Assembly (NCBI GenBank): GCA_017546605.1
Contig: JAFYSH010000014.1
Coordinates: 1 to 64,000 of the forward strand
Length of the DNA: 64,000 nt
Reading direction: 5' to 3'
Source: Bacteroidales bacterium
GTDB lineage: Bacteria > Bacteroidota > Bacteroidia > Bacteroidales > UBA932
In this document: one piece after another, positions 7,804-16,803 of the stretch
How positions within the stretch are numbered: the first letter of the stretch is position 1
Layout of the letters: the number at the start of each line of letters is the position of its first letter
Program-made: the position numbers and the translations under genes
The notes under the pieces: model-generated
What the model saw: only the letters and a program-made list of their open reading frames with translations
The model's database searches: none
What the model was told of the DNA's origin: nothing

Positions 7804-9240
7804 ATGAGTGTCCGTAAAAATTTTTCATACAACGCCCTTTTGACGTTATCAACGTACATCGTCATGTTGATAACCTATCCCTATGTGTCTCGCGTACTGG
7901 GGGTAGAGCGTTTGGGGGCTGTGAATTTTGCAGACAGTGCGGTGAATTATTTTCTTTTATTTGCTGCGATGGGCATTCAGGTGCTGGGCGTTCGGGAGGT
8001 GGCTGCTTGCCGGGGAGATCGTGACCGTTTGCAAGCGGTGTATTCGTCTTTGATGTCCCTGTATCTGCTGTGTACGGGTATTGTCCTGGTAGTGTATTGT
8101 TTGTTGGTAGCCTATTTGCCGGCCTTGTCCGGCCACCGTGAATTGCTTTGGATCGGGGCTGGCAAGTTGTTTTTTACGGCTTTTCTTGTGGAGTGGCTTT
8201 TTCGCGGTCTGGAAGATTTCCGATACATTGCCTGGCGTTCGCTCTTGGTCAAGCTCTTGTACCTGGTGGCGGTGTTCCTTTGGATAAAATCTCCGCAGGA
8301 TGATGTTCTCTATTTTGCCCTGACCGTGGGCTCTGTTGCGTTGAATGCTCTTTTAAATGGGGTTTATGCCCGACGTTTCGTGCGTTTTTGTTGGCGGAAG
8401 GTTGCTTGGAAGCCTTACCTCAAATCGTATTTCTCGCTGGGAGCTTATCATTTGTTGACTTCGATGTACACCACTTTCAATGTGTTGTACCTGGGGTTTG
8501 TGAAGGGAGATGTTGAAGTGGGTTATTATACGACGGCATTGAAAATCTACACGCTCATCATGGGTTTTTATACGGCCTATACGACGGTGCTCCTGCCACG
8601 GATGAGTGCGTTGTTTGCTGAGGGGGATCAAGCTCGTTTTGCGGATTGGATTCGCCGGTCGTTGAAAACCTTGTTTACCGTTTGTTTCCCTTTGATGGCC
8701 TTGGGTATGGCGGGAGCTCCCTATTGGATCGCAATCCTGTCCGGACCGGGGTATGAAGGAGCCGTAGTGCCGATGCAGGTTATCTTCCCCTTGTTGTTGG
8801 TCGTAGGTCTTGCTCAAATTCTGTCGGTACAAGTATTGATGCCGCAAAAGAAGGATCGGGCGATTTTGTACGCTTCCATTTTGGGTTGTGTGTCGGGTAT
8901 TTTGTTGAATTATAGCTTGGTTGGCCATTATGGCGCAGTAGGTACTGCTGTAGTTTTGGTGTCGGCTGAGCTGCTGGTTACCTTGTTTTATGCTTGGCGA
9001 GTTAGAGGTTTGGTTGATTGCCATGCGGGTGTGGGTATCTTTTTCTGCAAACAGGCCTTGTGTGCGATTCCGTATGCTTTGGCCGTTCTGCTTTTCAGTC
9101 AATGGTGGGAGCAGCCCTGGTGGATCTTTACCGCTTCAGCTGTGTTTGCTGTGATTTGGTTTTGGATCTCCAATCGTTGGGTTGTACGAAATGAATTAAT
9201 AATCGATCTAACATATGAGTTCGCATCAAAAAGAAAATAG
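7804..9240 (+). CDS. Polysaccharide flippase (Wzx/RfbX-like)
   Basis: This 478-residue inner-membrane protein of the polysaccharide transporter (PST/MATE-like) family has about 12-14 membrane helices across its length. These proteins flip lipid-linked oligosaccharide units across the inner membrane for O-antigen or capsule assembly. The N-terminus (KNFSYNALLTLSTYIVMLI, then YPYVSRVLG) is characteristic of Wzx homologues. The next gene overlaps by 26 bp and encodes a glycosyltransferase, so the two probably act in the same surface glycan pathway. No polymerase or ligase is nearby. The substrate is unknown. Confidence 0.85.
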   Translation: MSVRKNFSYNALLTLSTYIVMLITYPYVSRVLGVERLGAVNFADSAVNYFLLFAAMGIQVLGVREVAACRGDRDRLQAVYSSLMSLYLLCTGIVLVVYCLLVAYLPALSGHRELLWIGAGKLFFTAFLVEWLFRGLEDFRYIAWRSLLVKLLYLVAVFLWIKSPQDDVLYFALTVGSVALNALLNGVYARRFVRFCWRKVAWKPYLKSYFSLGAYHLLTSMYTTFNVLYLGFVKGDVEVGYYTTALKIYTLIMGFYTAYTTVLLPRMSALFAEGDQARFADWIRRSLKTLFTVCFPLMALGMAGAPYWIAILSGPGYEGAVVPMQVIFPLLLVVGLAQILSVQVLMPQKKDRAILYASILGCVSGILLNYSLVGHYGAVGTAVVLVSAELLVTLFYAWRVRGLVDCHAGVGIFFCKQALCAIPYALAVLLFSQWWEQPWWIFTASAVFAVIWFWISNRWVVRNELIIDLTYEFASKRK

Positions 9241-10216
9241 GGGAAAAGTGTCCATTGCGATGGCAACCTACAATGGGGCCCGCTACGTGCGAGAGCAATT
9301 GGACTCGTTGCTGGCTCAAACTGAGCCTCCGGCCGAGATTGTCATATGTGATGATGGCTCTACGGATGGAACTGTTGAATTACTGCAAACCTATGCGCAG
9401 CAAGATGCCCGTATCCGTTTGTTTTGCAACGATGTGTCGTTGGGGGTCAATCGGAATTTCTTGCAGGCGATGGCTCGTTGTTCCGGTGATTGGATCATGC
9501 TTTGTGATCAAGATGATTATTGGTATCCCGAAAAGATTGAACGTTGTTTGGGGGCTGCCATGGATTTGCCGCAGCAATTGCCTTTGTTGGTAACTTCTCG
9601 GGCTATTCCGGTTGATGTGGAAGGAAGGCCTTTAGCGCGATTGCAGGAGCGGGCGGATTACCAAGCGGGGTACTGGACCTTGTTGGGCCATAATTCGCAG
9701 GGATGTACCTTGTTGATGAATCGTTTGCTGGTGCAGCAGGTGCTGGAGTTGCCTGTTCCCAATGAGAGGGAATTGGTGGATCCACAAACAGGCAAGCCAA
9801 TTGTCTATTTTGATTGGGCGATCGGACTGCTGGCGGTGATGTTGGGGGTAAAATTGGACCTGGGTCAGGTGCTGATGGATTACCGGATTCATCCGAAAAA
9901 TGTAACAGCTCACCCTTCTTATTACCGGGGAGGAAGTCTGAGGGCGCGAATTGAGCGTTGGTTGAAGCAGACTTATACGGGGTATGAGGCGTATGTTTTG
10001 TATCAGCCCAAGCGGAAGTTGATTTTGGAGTGGGTCTATGCTTATTGTCGTGAAAAAGTAGCCCCTGAATATGCCAATGTGGTCAATCAGGTATTGCAAA
10101 TACATACCTCTGATTCGTGGCTGTCAAAATTAAAAATCCTCCGGCAGTTGCCGAAGGATTATCCTTTCCGATTGAAACTTCTGGTGAGCTTGAAGTGGCT
10201 TTCCCAATCGCGTTAG
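9215..10216 (+). CDS. Family 2 glycosyltransferase
   Basis: This 333-residue GT2 enzyme shows the N-terminal nucleotide-sugar fold ([20 protein letters not shown], then DDGSTDGT at about residues 47-54) and the metal-binding DQDDYW segment near residue 95. It transfers a sugar from a nucleotide donor, probably to a lipid-linked or surface glycan. Rhamnosyltransferase-type enzymes share the DQDD pattern, but the donor cannot be told from sequence. The gene starts inside the end of the flippase gene, which fits translational coupling. It meets the convergent lepA with a 4-bp overlap at the stops. Confidence 0.85.
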   Translation: MSSHQKENRGKVSIAMATYNGARYVREQLDSLLAQTEPPAEIVICDDGSTDGTVELLQTYAQQDARIRLFCNDVSLGVNRNFLQAMARCSGDWIMLCDQDDYWYPEKIERCLGAAMDLPQQLPLLVTSRAIPVDVEGRPLARLQERADYQAGYWTLLGHNSQGCTLLMNRLLVQQVLELPVPNERELVDPQTGKPIVYFDWAIGLLAVMLGVKLDLGQVLMDYRIHPKNVTAHPSYYRGGSLRARIERWLKQTYTGYEAYVLYQPKRKLILEWVYAYCREKVAPEYANVVNQVLQIHTSDSWLSKLKILRQLPKDYPFRLKLLVSLKWLSQSR

Positions 10217-12000
10217 TCCAACTTGAGCACGGCCATAAAAGCGGATTGAGGCACCTCTACGTTGCCGACTTGGCGCATCCGTTTCTTTCCTTTCTTTTGT
10301 TTTTCCAAAAGTTTCCGTTTCCGGGAGATGTCACCACCGTAACATTTTGCGGTAACGTCCTTGCGCACAGCTTTGACCGTCTCTCGAGCAATGATCTTGG
10401 CTCCAATGGCAGCTTGAATGGCAATTTCAAATTGTTGACGAGGGATGAGCTCTTTGAGCTTTTCACACATTTTCCGTCCAAAATCATAGGCGCGTTCCCG
10501 GTGGATTAACGATGACAGGGCGTCCACGGGTTCAGAATTCAATAGAATATCCAGTTTGACCAGATCAGCGCGTTTGTATTCAGTCAGGTGGTAGTCAAAG
10601 GAAGCATAGCCGCGGGAGATGGACTTGAGCTTGTCGTAGAAGTCAAATACGATTTCAGCCAAAGGCATGTCATAGGTGAGTTCTACGCGGTCTGCTGTTA
10701 AGAAGTGTTGGTTGATTAACACGCCCCGTTTGTCCAAACAGAGTTTCATGATAGCACCAAAATACTCACTTTTCGAAATGATTTGGGCGCGGATGTACGG
10801 CTCTTCAATGTAATCAATGAGCGTCGGAGCCGGTAGTCCGGACGGGTTGTGTACATCGATCACTTCGCCTTGTGTGGTATATACCTTGTACGAAACGTTG
10901 GGTACCGTGGTAATCACGTCCATGTCAAACTCGCGGTACAAGCGTTCTTGCATGATTTCCAAGTGTAACAATCCCAAGAAACCGCAGCGGAAACCAAAGC
11001 CGAGAGCCAATGATGATTCTGGATCAAATACCAACGAAGCATCGTTGAGCTGGAGCTTTTCCAATGAGGCCCGGAGATCTTCGTATTCATCGGTTTCGAC
11101 AGGATAAACACCGGCAAACAACATCGGTTTTACTTCTTCAAATCCGGCGATGGAGTGCTCGCAAGGGTTGTTCACGTGTGTGATGGTGTCCCCTACCTTT
11201 ACTTCACTGGCAGTTTTGATCCCTGAGATAATGTATCCTACGTCGCCGGTGGTGACTTCGTCGCTTGGACACATTTTCAGTCGCAAGTAGCCCACCTCGT
11301 CGGCGTCGTATTCTTTTCCGGTATTTACAAATTTTACTTTGTCTCCCTTTCGGATTGTTCCGTTCTCAACTTTGAAGTAGGCAATGATGCCGCGGAATGA
11401 GTTGAATACGGAGTCGAAGATCAAGGCTTGCAGGGGAGCTTGCGGATCACCCACCGGTGCCGGGATTTTTTCTACAATGGTTTCCAGGATTTTTTCCACC
11501 CCTTCTCCGGTTTTTCCGCTGGCCAGGAGGATGTCTTCTTGTTTGCAGCCAATCAAGTCAATGATTTGATCGCTGACAACGTCCACCATAGCGGCGTCCA
11601 TATCAATCTTGTTCAAAATCGGGATGATCTCCAAATCATGGGCGATGGCCAAGTAGAGGTTGGAAATGGTTTGGGCCTGGATGCCTTGGGTGGCATCCAC
11701 TACCAACAGGGCCCCTTCGCAAGAAGCGATTGCCCGGGAGACTTCGTAGGAGAAGTCAACGTGGCCGGGAGTGTCGATCAGGTTGAGGGTATAGGTCTGA
11801 CCGTTGTGTTGGTATTCCATACGGATTGCATGGCTCTTGATGGTGATGCCTTTTTCCTTTTCGAGGTCCATAGAGTCCAATACTTGATTCTCCATTTCCC
11901 GATCATTCAGGGTTTTGGTCTTTTCAAGCAATCGGTCGGCCAAGGTGCTTTTTCCGTGGTCAATGTGGGCAATGATGCAGAAGTTCCGTATGTTTTTCAT
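10213..12000 (-). CDS. lepA: Elongation factor 4 (LepA)
   Basis: This 595-residue translational GTPase back-translocates or remodels ribosomes during initiation and stress. The G motifs are all present: AHIDHGKST (about residues 11-19), [17 protein letters not shown] with the catalytic His intact, and NKIDM. The C-terminal domain specific to LepA (about 490-595) ends in [17 protein letters not shown], the family signature. Length is standard. The gene is monocistronic with a good promoter in the divergent region shared with the transketolase genes. Confidence 0.97.
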   Translation of the reverse strand: MKNIRNFCIIAHIDHGKSTLADRLLEKTKTLNDREMENQVLDSMDLEKEKGITIKSHAIRMEYQHNGQTYTLNLIDTPGHVDFSYEVSRAIASCEGALLVVDATQGIQAQTISNLYLAIAHDLEIIPILNKIDMDAAMVDVVSDQIIDLIGCKQEDILLASGKTGEGVEKILETIVEKIPAPVGDPQAPLQALIFDSVFNSFRGIIAYFKVENGTIRKGDKVKFVNTGKEYDADEVGYLRLKMCPSDEVTTGDVGYIISGIKTASEVKVGDTITHVNNPCEHSIAGFEEVKPMLFAGVYPVETDEYEDLRASLEKLQLNDASLVFDPESSLALGFGFRCGFLGLLHLEIMQERLYREFDMDVITTVPNVSYKVYTTQGEVIDVHNPSGLPAPTLIDYIEEPYIRAQIISKSEYFGAIMKLCLDKRGVLINQHFLTADRVELTYDMPLAEIVFDFYDKLKSISRGYASFDYHLTEYKRADLVKLDILLNSEPVDALSSLIHRERAYDFGRKMCEKLKELIPRQQFEIAIQAAIGAKIIARETVKAVRKDVTAKCYGGDISRKRKLLEKQKKGKKRMRQVGNVEVPQSAFMAVLKLD

Positions 12001-12019
12001 AGATAATTATTAATCGTTG

Positions 12020-12050
12020 CAAATATACAGCACAATTTGATTTTTCTCAA
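12020..12050 (-). promoter_or_regulatory. lepA promoter
   Basis: On the minus strand, TTG (plus 12048-12050), a 20-bp spacer and TATATTTG (plus 12020-12027) match the Bacteroidetes consensus exactly. The lepA ATG is about 20 bases downstream. Confidence 0.7.
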
Positions 12051-12067
12051 ATAACTCGTTATCTTCG
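12037..12067 (+). promoter_or_regulatory. Transketolase operon promoter
   Basis: TTG (12037-12039), a 20-bp spacer and TATCTTCG (12060-12067) match the consensus with one mismatch in the -7 element. It overlaps the divergent lepA promoter. The ATG at 12087 is about 20 bases downstream. Confidence 0.6.
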
Positions 12068-12086
12068 CAGAATTAATACCTTCTTT

Positions 12087-12935
12087 ATGAAAGACACAAA
12101 AGCGCTGATTGAAGTTGCGACCCAGGTACGTCGCGATATCATTCGAATGGTTACCCAAGCTGCCTCTGGTCACCCGGGTGGATCAATGAGTAGCGCAGAT
12201 ATTTTGACTGCGCTGTATTTTAACGTTATGGAACATGATCCCAAGACTTGGACACGCGAGGGTAAGGGACAAGATATGTTCTTCCTGTCCGCAGGTCATA
12301 TTTCTCCTGTTTATTACAGTGTATTGGCTCGGAGTGGTTATTTCCCGGTGCCTGAACTGGCAACATTCCGTAAATTCGGTAGCCGTTTGCAAGGACACCC
12401 CTCTGTTCGCAAAGGTTTGCCGGGTGTTCACGAACCTGCAGGATCCTTGGGACAAGGTTTGTCGGTAGCCATTGGAGCAGCATTGGCCAAACGGATGGAA
12501 AAAGACCCGCACACGGTTTATTGCTTGACCGGTGATGGCGAATGTGAAGAGGGTCAAATTTGGGAAGCAGCGATGTTTGCAGCCCAACACAAGGTGGACA
12601 ACCTCGTAGCGATGACCGACTGGAACGGTCAACAAATTGACGGTCGTGTTGAAGATGTGATGGGTTTGGGTGATCTTCAAGGCAAATGGGAAAAATTCGG
12701 ATGGTCGGTAATTGTTGCGGACGGTCACGATATGGAAGCCGTTTTGGAAGCTTTTGCAGAAGCAAAACGTCGTCAAGGAGCCGGCAAGCCGATAATCATA
12801 CTGTTCCGTACCGATATGGGACACGGCGTGGACTTCATGGCGGGTACTTGCCAATGGCACGGTAAGGCTCCCTCAAAAGATCAATGCGAGGAAGCAATGA
12901 AGCAATTGAAAGAGACAACATTGGGTGATTTTTAA
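12087..12935 (+). CDS. Transketolase, N-terminal subunit
   Basis: This 282-residue protein corresponds to the thiamine-diphosphate (PP) domain of transketolase, which moves two-carbon units in the pentose phosphate pathway. The motif GDGECEEGQIWEAAMFA (from about residue 150) is the ThDP and Mg binding segment, and SGHPGGSMSS near residue 28 is the expected early motif. The Pyr domain is a separate gene 12 bp downstream. Split transketolases are known in Bacteroidota, Firmicutes and archaea. The two chains must associate to work. The first gene of the pair has its own promoter. Confidence 0.93.
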   Translation: MKDTKALIEVATQVRRDIIRMVTQAASGHPGGSMSSADILTALYFNVMEHDPKTWTREGKGQDMFFLSAGHISPVYYSVLARSGYFPVPELATFRKFGSRLQGHPSVRKGLPGVHEPAGSLGQGLSVAIGAALAKRMEKDPHTVYCLTGDGECEEGQIWEAAMFAAQHKVDNLVAMTDWNGQQIDGRVEDVMGLGDLQGKWEKFGWSVIVADGHDMEAVLEAFAEAKRRQGAGKPIIILFRTDMGHGVDFMAGTCQWHGKAPSKDQCEEAMKQLKETTLGDF

Positions 12936-12947
12936 TAGCAGATTCCT

Positions 12948-13901
12948 ATGAGATATACAAATACAGGAAACAAAGATACCCGCTCAGGTTTTGGTGCGGG
13001 TTTGGCAGAAGCAGGAAACCGTAATCCGAACGTAGTGGCCTTGTGTGCTGACTTGATCGGTTCTGTCAAAATGGATGCATTTGCGAAAGAACATCCCGAT
13101 CGTTTTTTCCAATGCGGAATTGCTGAAGCCAATATGATTGGCGTGGGAGCTGGTCTGGCTTTGAGTGGAAAGGTGCCTTTTGTGGGCTCTTTTGCAAACT
13201 TCGTGACGGCTCGTGTATTGGATCAAATCCGTCAAGCTGTTGCTTATGGTCAAACCAATGTGAAGATCTGTGCTTCCCACGCAGGTATTACTTTGGGTGA
13301 GGACGGTGCAACCCACCAAACGATGGAGGATCTCGGTCTGATGCGTATGATGCCGGATATGGTGGTAATCAATCCTTGCGACTACAACCAAACCAAAGCA
13401 GCTACCATTGCTGCTGCGGAATACAATGGTCCCGTTTATTTGCGTTTCGGTCGTCCGTCTGTTCCGAACTTTACTCCCGAAGATCAAGTTTTTGAAATTG
13501 GCAAAGCTTGGGTCGTGGAACCGGGAACGGATGTGACCATCTTTGCAACCGGTCACCTGGTATGGGAAGCATTGCAAGCCGTTGACCAATTGAAAGAATT
13601 GGGAATCAGCGCTGAACTGATCAATATCCACACCATCAAACCTTTGGATGAAGCGGCTGTTTTGGCATCTGTTGCGAAAACTGGTGCAGCTGTTTGCGCT
13701 GAAGAGCACCTGATTGCTGGAGGTATGGGCGAATTGGTGTCTGGTTTGTTGGCACGCAATCAACCGGCTCCTGTTGAGTTTGTGTCTGTTGACGACAAAT
13801 TCGGTCAAAGTGGAAAGCCGGCAGAATTGATGGCAGCCTATGGCTTGGATGCCGCCCACATCGTTGAGGCCGCTCAAAAAGCAGTTTCGCGCAAGCGCTA
13901 A
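12948..13901 (+). CDS. Transketolase, C-terminal subunit
   Basis: This 317-residue protein carries the pyrimidine-binding and C-terminal domains of transketolase. It has the expected Pyr-domain Glu in GIAEANMIGVGAGLA (about residues 59-73) and an ICASHAGITLGEDGATHQ segment that includes substrate-contacting histidines. It pairs with the subunit encoded just upstream. The stop codon overlaps the start of the sigma factor gene by one base (TAATG), an arrangement that suggests co-transcription of metabolism and the ECF cassette. A DXS-like enzyme is less likely because the partner and motifs are of transketolase type. Confidence 0.93.
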   Translation: MRYTNTGNKDTRSGFGAGLAEAGNRNPNVVALCADLIGSVKMDAFAKEHPDRFFQCGIAEANMIGVGAGLALSGKVPFVGSFANFVTARVLDQIRQAVAYGQTNVKICASHAGITLGEDGATHQTMEDLGLMRMMPDMVVINPCDYNQTKAATIAAAEYNGPVYLRFGRPSVPNFTPEDQVFEIGKAWVVEPGTDVTIFATGHLVWEALQAVDQLKELGISAELINIHTIKPLDEAAVLASVAKTGAAVCAEEHLIAGGMGELVSGLLARNQPAPVEFVSVDDKFGQSGKPAELMAAYGLDAAHIVEAAQKAVSRKR

Positions 13902-14446
13902 TGATGACGGATCAGGAATTTCTGGATTTATGGCAGGAGGAGACTAAGAGGGACTATGCCTTCAATCTCCTCCTGCGTCAATATGCCCAACCCTTGTACT
14001 GGCATATACGCAAGATGGTCGGTAGTCACGAGGTTGCCGATGATCTGCTTCAGAATACCTGGATCAAAGTTTGGAGTCATTTGGATGGATTTCAAGGTGC
14101 CTCCAGTTTGCGGACGTGGCTATATGCCATTGCTACTCACGAAACGATTTCTTATCTGCGGAAAGAGCGGTTGCGTACTTGTCTTTCGCTGGCTACACAT
14201 CGGGCATTGGTGGAAAACAGCATTGTAGCCTCGGATAGTCCGGACGGAGAACGTTTGCAGCAAAAGTTGCAGCAAGCAATCTTGCGTTTGCCTCCCAAAC
14301 AGCGTTCGGTGTTTGTACTTCGTTATTTTGAAGGGCTTAAGTATGACCAGATCGCCCAGATTACTCATACGAGCGAGGGTGCGCTGAAGGCATCTTATCA
14401 CCATGCCTATCGAAAAATAGAGGAATTTTTGAAAGCATTGGATTAA
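13901..14446 (+). CDS. ECF-type RNA polymerase sigma factor
   Basis: This 181-residue group 4 sigma-70 protein has region 2 (about 25-95) with the DDLLQNTWIKVWSHL segment and region 4 (about 120-178) with LPPKQRSVFVLRYFEGL and a helix-turn-helix. Such factors redirect RNA polymerase in response to envelope signals. The ATG at 13901 overlaps the transketolase stop, and a second ATG lies at 13904. The next two genes encode a single-pass membrane protein and a small periplasmic protein, which look like the control part of the same unit. Confidence 0.9.
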   Translation: MMTDQEFLDLWQEETKRDYAFNLLLRQYAQPLYWHIRKMVGSHEVADDLLQNTWIKVWSHLDGFQGASSLRTWLYAIATHETISYLRKERLRTCLSLATHRALVENSIVASDSPDGERLQQKLQQAILRLPPKQRSVFVLRYFEGLKYDQIAQITHTSEGALKASYHHAYRKIEEFLKALD

Positions 14447-14460
14447 CTTTTTGCGTTGTT

Positions 14461-14907
14461 ATGCGTCAAAGTAATATGAACCACGAAAAAACAAAGGAAG
14501 TTTATTCATCTCCATTAGAGAATCCTTGTCTGAAAAAACCGTATGGGACAGTTCCAGACGGTTATTGGATGCAATTGGAAGATGCTGTTCATCAGAGGAT
14601 TTATCCCGTTGTTGAACCCAGTCCTTCGTTGTGGGAACGTATGAAGTCTTCTGTTTTCCTGGCTCTTTCTTTCTGCGTGATTCTGGGGTTTGGTTATGGG
14701 GTTATGTGGATGACGGGAACATCCCAAAAATCAGATTATGCAGAGGTGTGGGACTTGTCAGCCCTCGTGGAAGAAGGTTACATTCATCCGCATTGGATCG
14801 ATCATCATTACGAATATTTTCTTTCAGAAGAGGAGGTTTTGTATGATCAAAACACCTTGGATATAAATTTGAATGAACAAGAAATCTTGGAATATTTCTA
14901 TGAATAG
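14461..14907 (+). CDS. Single-pass membrane protein, possible anti-sigma factor
   Basis: This is a 148-residue protein of unknown family. If the second ATG (14476) is used, it has 143 residues. Layout: about 60 cytoplasmic residues, one membrane helix (about 64-88, FLALSFCVILGFGYGVMW), and about 60 acidic residues outside with an ILEYFYE end. Position directly after an ECF sigma gene and before a CpxP-like periplasmic protein is that of an anti-sigma factor. No zinc-binding anti-sigma motif is seen, so this is an inference. It overlaps the next gene by 8 bp. Confidence 0.65.
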   Translation: MRQSNMNHEKTKEVYSSPLENPCLKKPYGTVPDGYWMQLEDAVHQRIYPVVEPSPSLWERMKSSVFLALSFCVILGFGYGVMWMTGTSQKSDYAEVWDLSALVEEGYIHPHWIDHHYEYFLSEEEVLYDQNTLDINLNEQEILEYFYE

Positions 14908-15382
14908 AACAATTACCCTATTGCTGGCAATCTTGCTGAGCGTAGTTTCTGTACAAGGACAGACGCCGGAGAACCGATCCAAAGACGAGCATCACGATCG
15001 GGTGATGAAAGAGAAAATCGCTTTTTTTACCCATGAAATGGATCTTACGGTAGAAGAAGCGCAGGTGTTTTGGCCCATTTACAAAGCCTATTGGGATGAG
15101 TTGCATCAGATTCATCAAAGTTCACGCAAGGCCTTCAGGGCCATTGAGGCATTGGAAGAGTTGGGTGATTATACGGCGGATGAAATGAATCGTCGCCTGG
15201 ACACCTATCTTGCTTGTTTTGATCAGGAGTCCGATGTGCACAAGAATTATCGCAAGCGTTTTTCGGAAGTGTTGTCCGTAGAGAAAGTGGCTCGGATGTT
15301 CATCGCGGAAGAGCAGTTTCGTGAGCAGATGATTCGCAACTGGCAGGATAAAGAACGCAAGGGGCCCCGTCGTCATGAATAA
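14900..15382 (+). CDS. Periplasmic CpxP/Spy-like protein
   Basis: This 160-residue secreted protein has a Sec signal peptide (about residues 1-20, cleaved near VQGQ). The mature part is almost all alpha-helical with many charged residues. It has the layout of Bacteroidota Spy/CpxP-like or heavy-metal sensor proteins ([19 protein letters not shown] at the start). I chose the ATG at 14900 because it gives the signal peptide and overlaps the previous stop. It probably acts as a periplasmic chaperone or stress sensor for the ECF sigma factor unit. Its end overlaps the ABC ATPase start by 8 bp. Confidence 0.7.
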   Translation: MNRTITLLLAILLSVVSVQGQTPENRSKDEHHDRVMKEKIAFFTHEMDLTVEEAQVFWPIYKAYWDELHQIHQSSRKAFRAIEALEELGDYTADEMNRRLDTYLACFDQESDVHKNYRKRFSEVLSVEKVARMFIAEEQFREQMIRNWQDKERKGPRRHE

Positions 15383-16031
15383 GATCGAAGCAACGGGAAT
15401 TGTTAAGTCTTTTGGAGACTTAACTGTTCTTCGCGGGGTGGATTTTTCAGCAAAAGCGGCCGAAGTGGTCTCCATTGTGGGTGCCAGCGGTGCCGGTAAG
15501 TCAACCCTGTTGCAAATTCTGGGGTCTTTGTCACGCCCGGATCAAGGCAAGGTGCTGATTGATGGGATGGATATCTTCTCGCTCACTTCGAATCAACTGT
15601 CGGATTTTAGGAACCTGCACATTGGCTTTGTTTTTCAGTTCCATCATCTTCTACCGGAGTTTACGGCTCTTGAGAATGTGATGATCCCGGGCATGATTGC
15701 AAAAAAATCACCGGAAAAATTGCGTAAACGTGCACTCAGCCTGTTGAAGGATATGGGTTTGTCGGATCGAGCTTCACACAAGCCTTCAGAGCTCTCTGGG
15801 GGAGAACAGCAGCGGGTAGCCATTGCCCGAGCATTGATGAATGAACCTGCGGTCTTGTTTGCAGATGAGCCTTCTGGTAATTTGGATAGCCGTACTAAAG
15901 AAGACATCCACCAACTGTTTTTTGATTTGCGCGACCGTTATGCGCAGACGATCATCTTGGTTACGCACGATCGAGATCTGGCTAAAATGTCGGATCGGAT
16001 GTTGGAAATGAGGGATGGACAATTTATTTAG
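15375..16031 (+). CDS. lolD: ABC transporter ATPase, LolD/FtsE-like
   Basis: This 218-residue ATPase of the MacB/LolD group has Walker [10 protein letters not shown] (about 37-45), the signature [15 protein letters not shown] (about 139-153), Walker B AVLFADEP and the H-loop VTHD. In Bacteroidota a stand-alone gene of this length is usually annotated as the LolD ATPase for lipoprotein release from the inner membrane. No permease gene is adjacent, so it must pair with a LolCE-type permease elsewhere. The truncated MacB-like permease at the left end is one conceivable former partner, but nothing links them. The symbol is a best guess from length and type. It overlaps the methyltransferase gene by 17 bp. 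Confidence 0.8.
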   Translation: MNKIEATGIVKSFGDLTVLRGVDFSAKAAEVVSIVGASGAGKSTLLQILGSLSRPDQGKVLIDGMDIFSLTSNQLSDFRNLHIGFVFQFHHLLPEFTALENVMIPGMIAKKSPEKLRKRALSLLKDMGLSDRASHKPSELSGGEQQRVAIARALMNEPAVLFADEPSGNLDSRTKEDIHQLFFDLRDRYAQTIILVTHDRDLAKMSDRMLEMRDGQFI

Positions 16032-16770
16032 ATTCAAGCAATTTTCTGTTCGCAATATCTCATCGGCCATGAAGGTGGGTACCGATGCGGTTCTTTTGGG
16101 TACCTGGATGGAGGTGGCTGGTGCGCAGCGTTTGCTGGATATTGGGACCGGAACCGGCGTCATTGCTTTGTTAGGGGCGCAACGTCGGGCGACCCTGGAC
16201 GCCACAACTCCTTTTCTGATTGAGGCCTTAGACATTGAAGCCAATGCTGCCCGTGAGGCTACCGGAAATTTTGAGAATTCTCCTTGGGCCTCCTCTTTGC
16301 AAGCCGTACATACTTCGTTGCAGGATTGGGTGGCAGATCCGTTGCATCACCACCAATACGATCTGATTTTCTCCAATCCGCCCTATTTTGATCAGGCCTG
16401 GAAACCGGATCAGGAAGAGCGCCGATTGGCCCGGCATTCCGATACCCTTCCTTTCTTGGATTTGCTGACCGGAGCCTTAGCCCTGCTCAAACCCGGTGGA
16501 CGTCTGGCCCTGATTCTTCCCCAACAAGAGGGTCTGCAAATGCTGGAGTTGGCCGAGCGGACACTGTATCAGGTGAGATGGCGGATGGAAATTGTACGTA
16601 AGACGGCCGTCTATACCGTCCGTCGGAAACCGGCAAGGAGACTTCTGCTGGAATTTGTGAAATCCCAGCAACCGCTTCCGTTGCAGACGGATGAATTGAC
16701 CATACACGATAAGAACGGAGATTTCTCAGCCGACTACCGTGCATTGACGGGTGATTTCTACCTGTTTTAA
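16015..16770 (+). CDS. trmN6: tRNA1(Val) adenine-37 N6-methyltransferase
   Basis: This 251-residue SAM-dependent methyltransferase is of the TrmN6 (YfiC) family, which methylates A37 of tRNA1(Val). The SAM-binding loop reads [13 protein letters not shown] (about residues 39-51), and the catalytic NPPY motif is in FSNPPYFDQ (about 121-129). The N-terminus [10 protein letters not shown] is typical. The start lies inside the end of the ABC ATPase gene. Length and motifs fit the family well. Confidence 0.9.
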   Translation: MDNLFRFKQFSVRNISSAMKVGTDAVLLGTWMEVAGAQRLLDIGTGTGVIALLGAQRRATLDATTPFLIEALDIEANAAREATGNFENSPWASSLQAVHTSLQDWVADPLHHHQYDLIFSNPPYFDQAWKPDQEERRLARHSDTLPFLDLLTGALALLKPGGRLALILPQQEGLQMLELAERTLYQVRWRMEIVRKTAVYTVRRKPARRLLLEFVKSQQPLPLQTDELTIHDKNGDFSADYRALTGDFYLF

Positions 16771-16803
16771 TCGTAATCCTGTTTTTTTCCTAATTTCGTT
16801 GTT

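Noticed and set aside
12984-13877. Antisense open frame of 297 codons inside the transketolase C-terminal gene
   Set aside because: Complete overlap with a well-supported gene and no recognisable protein features.
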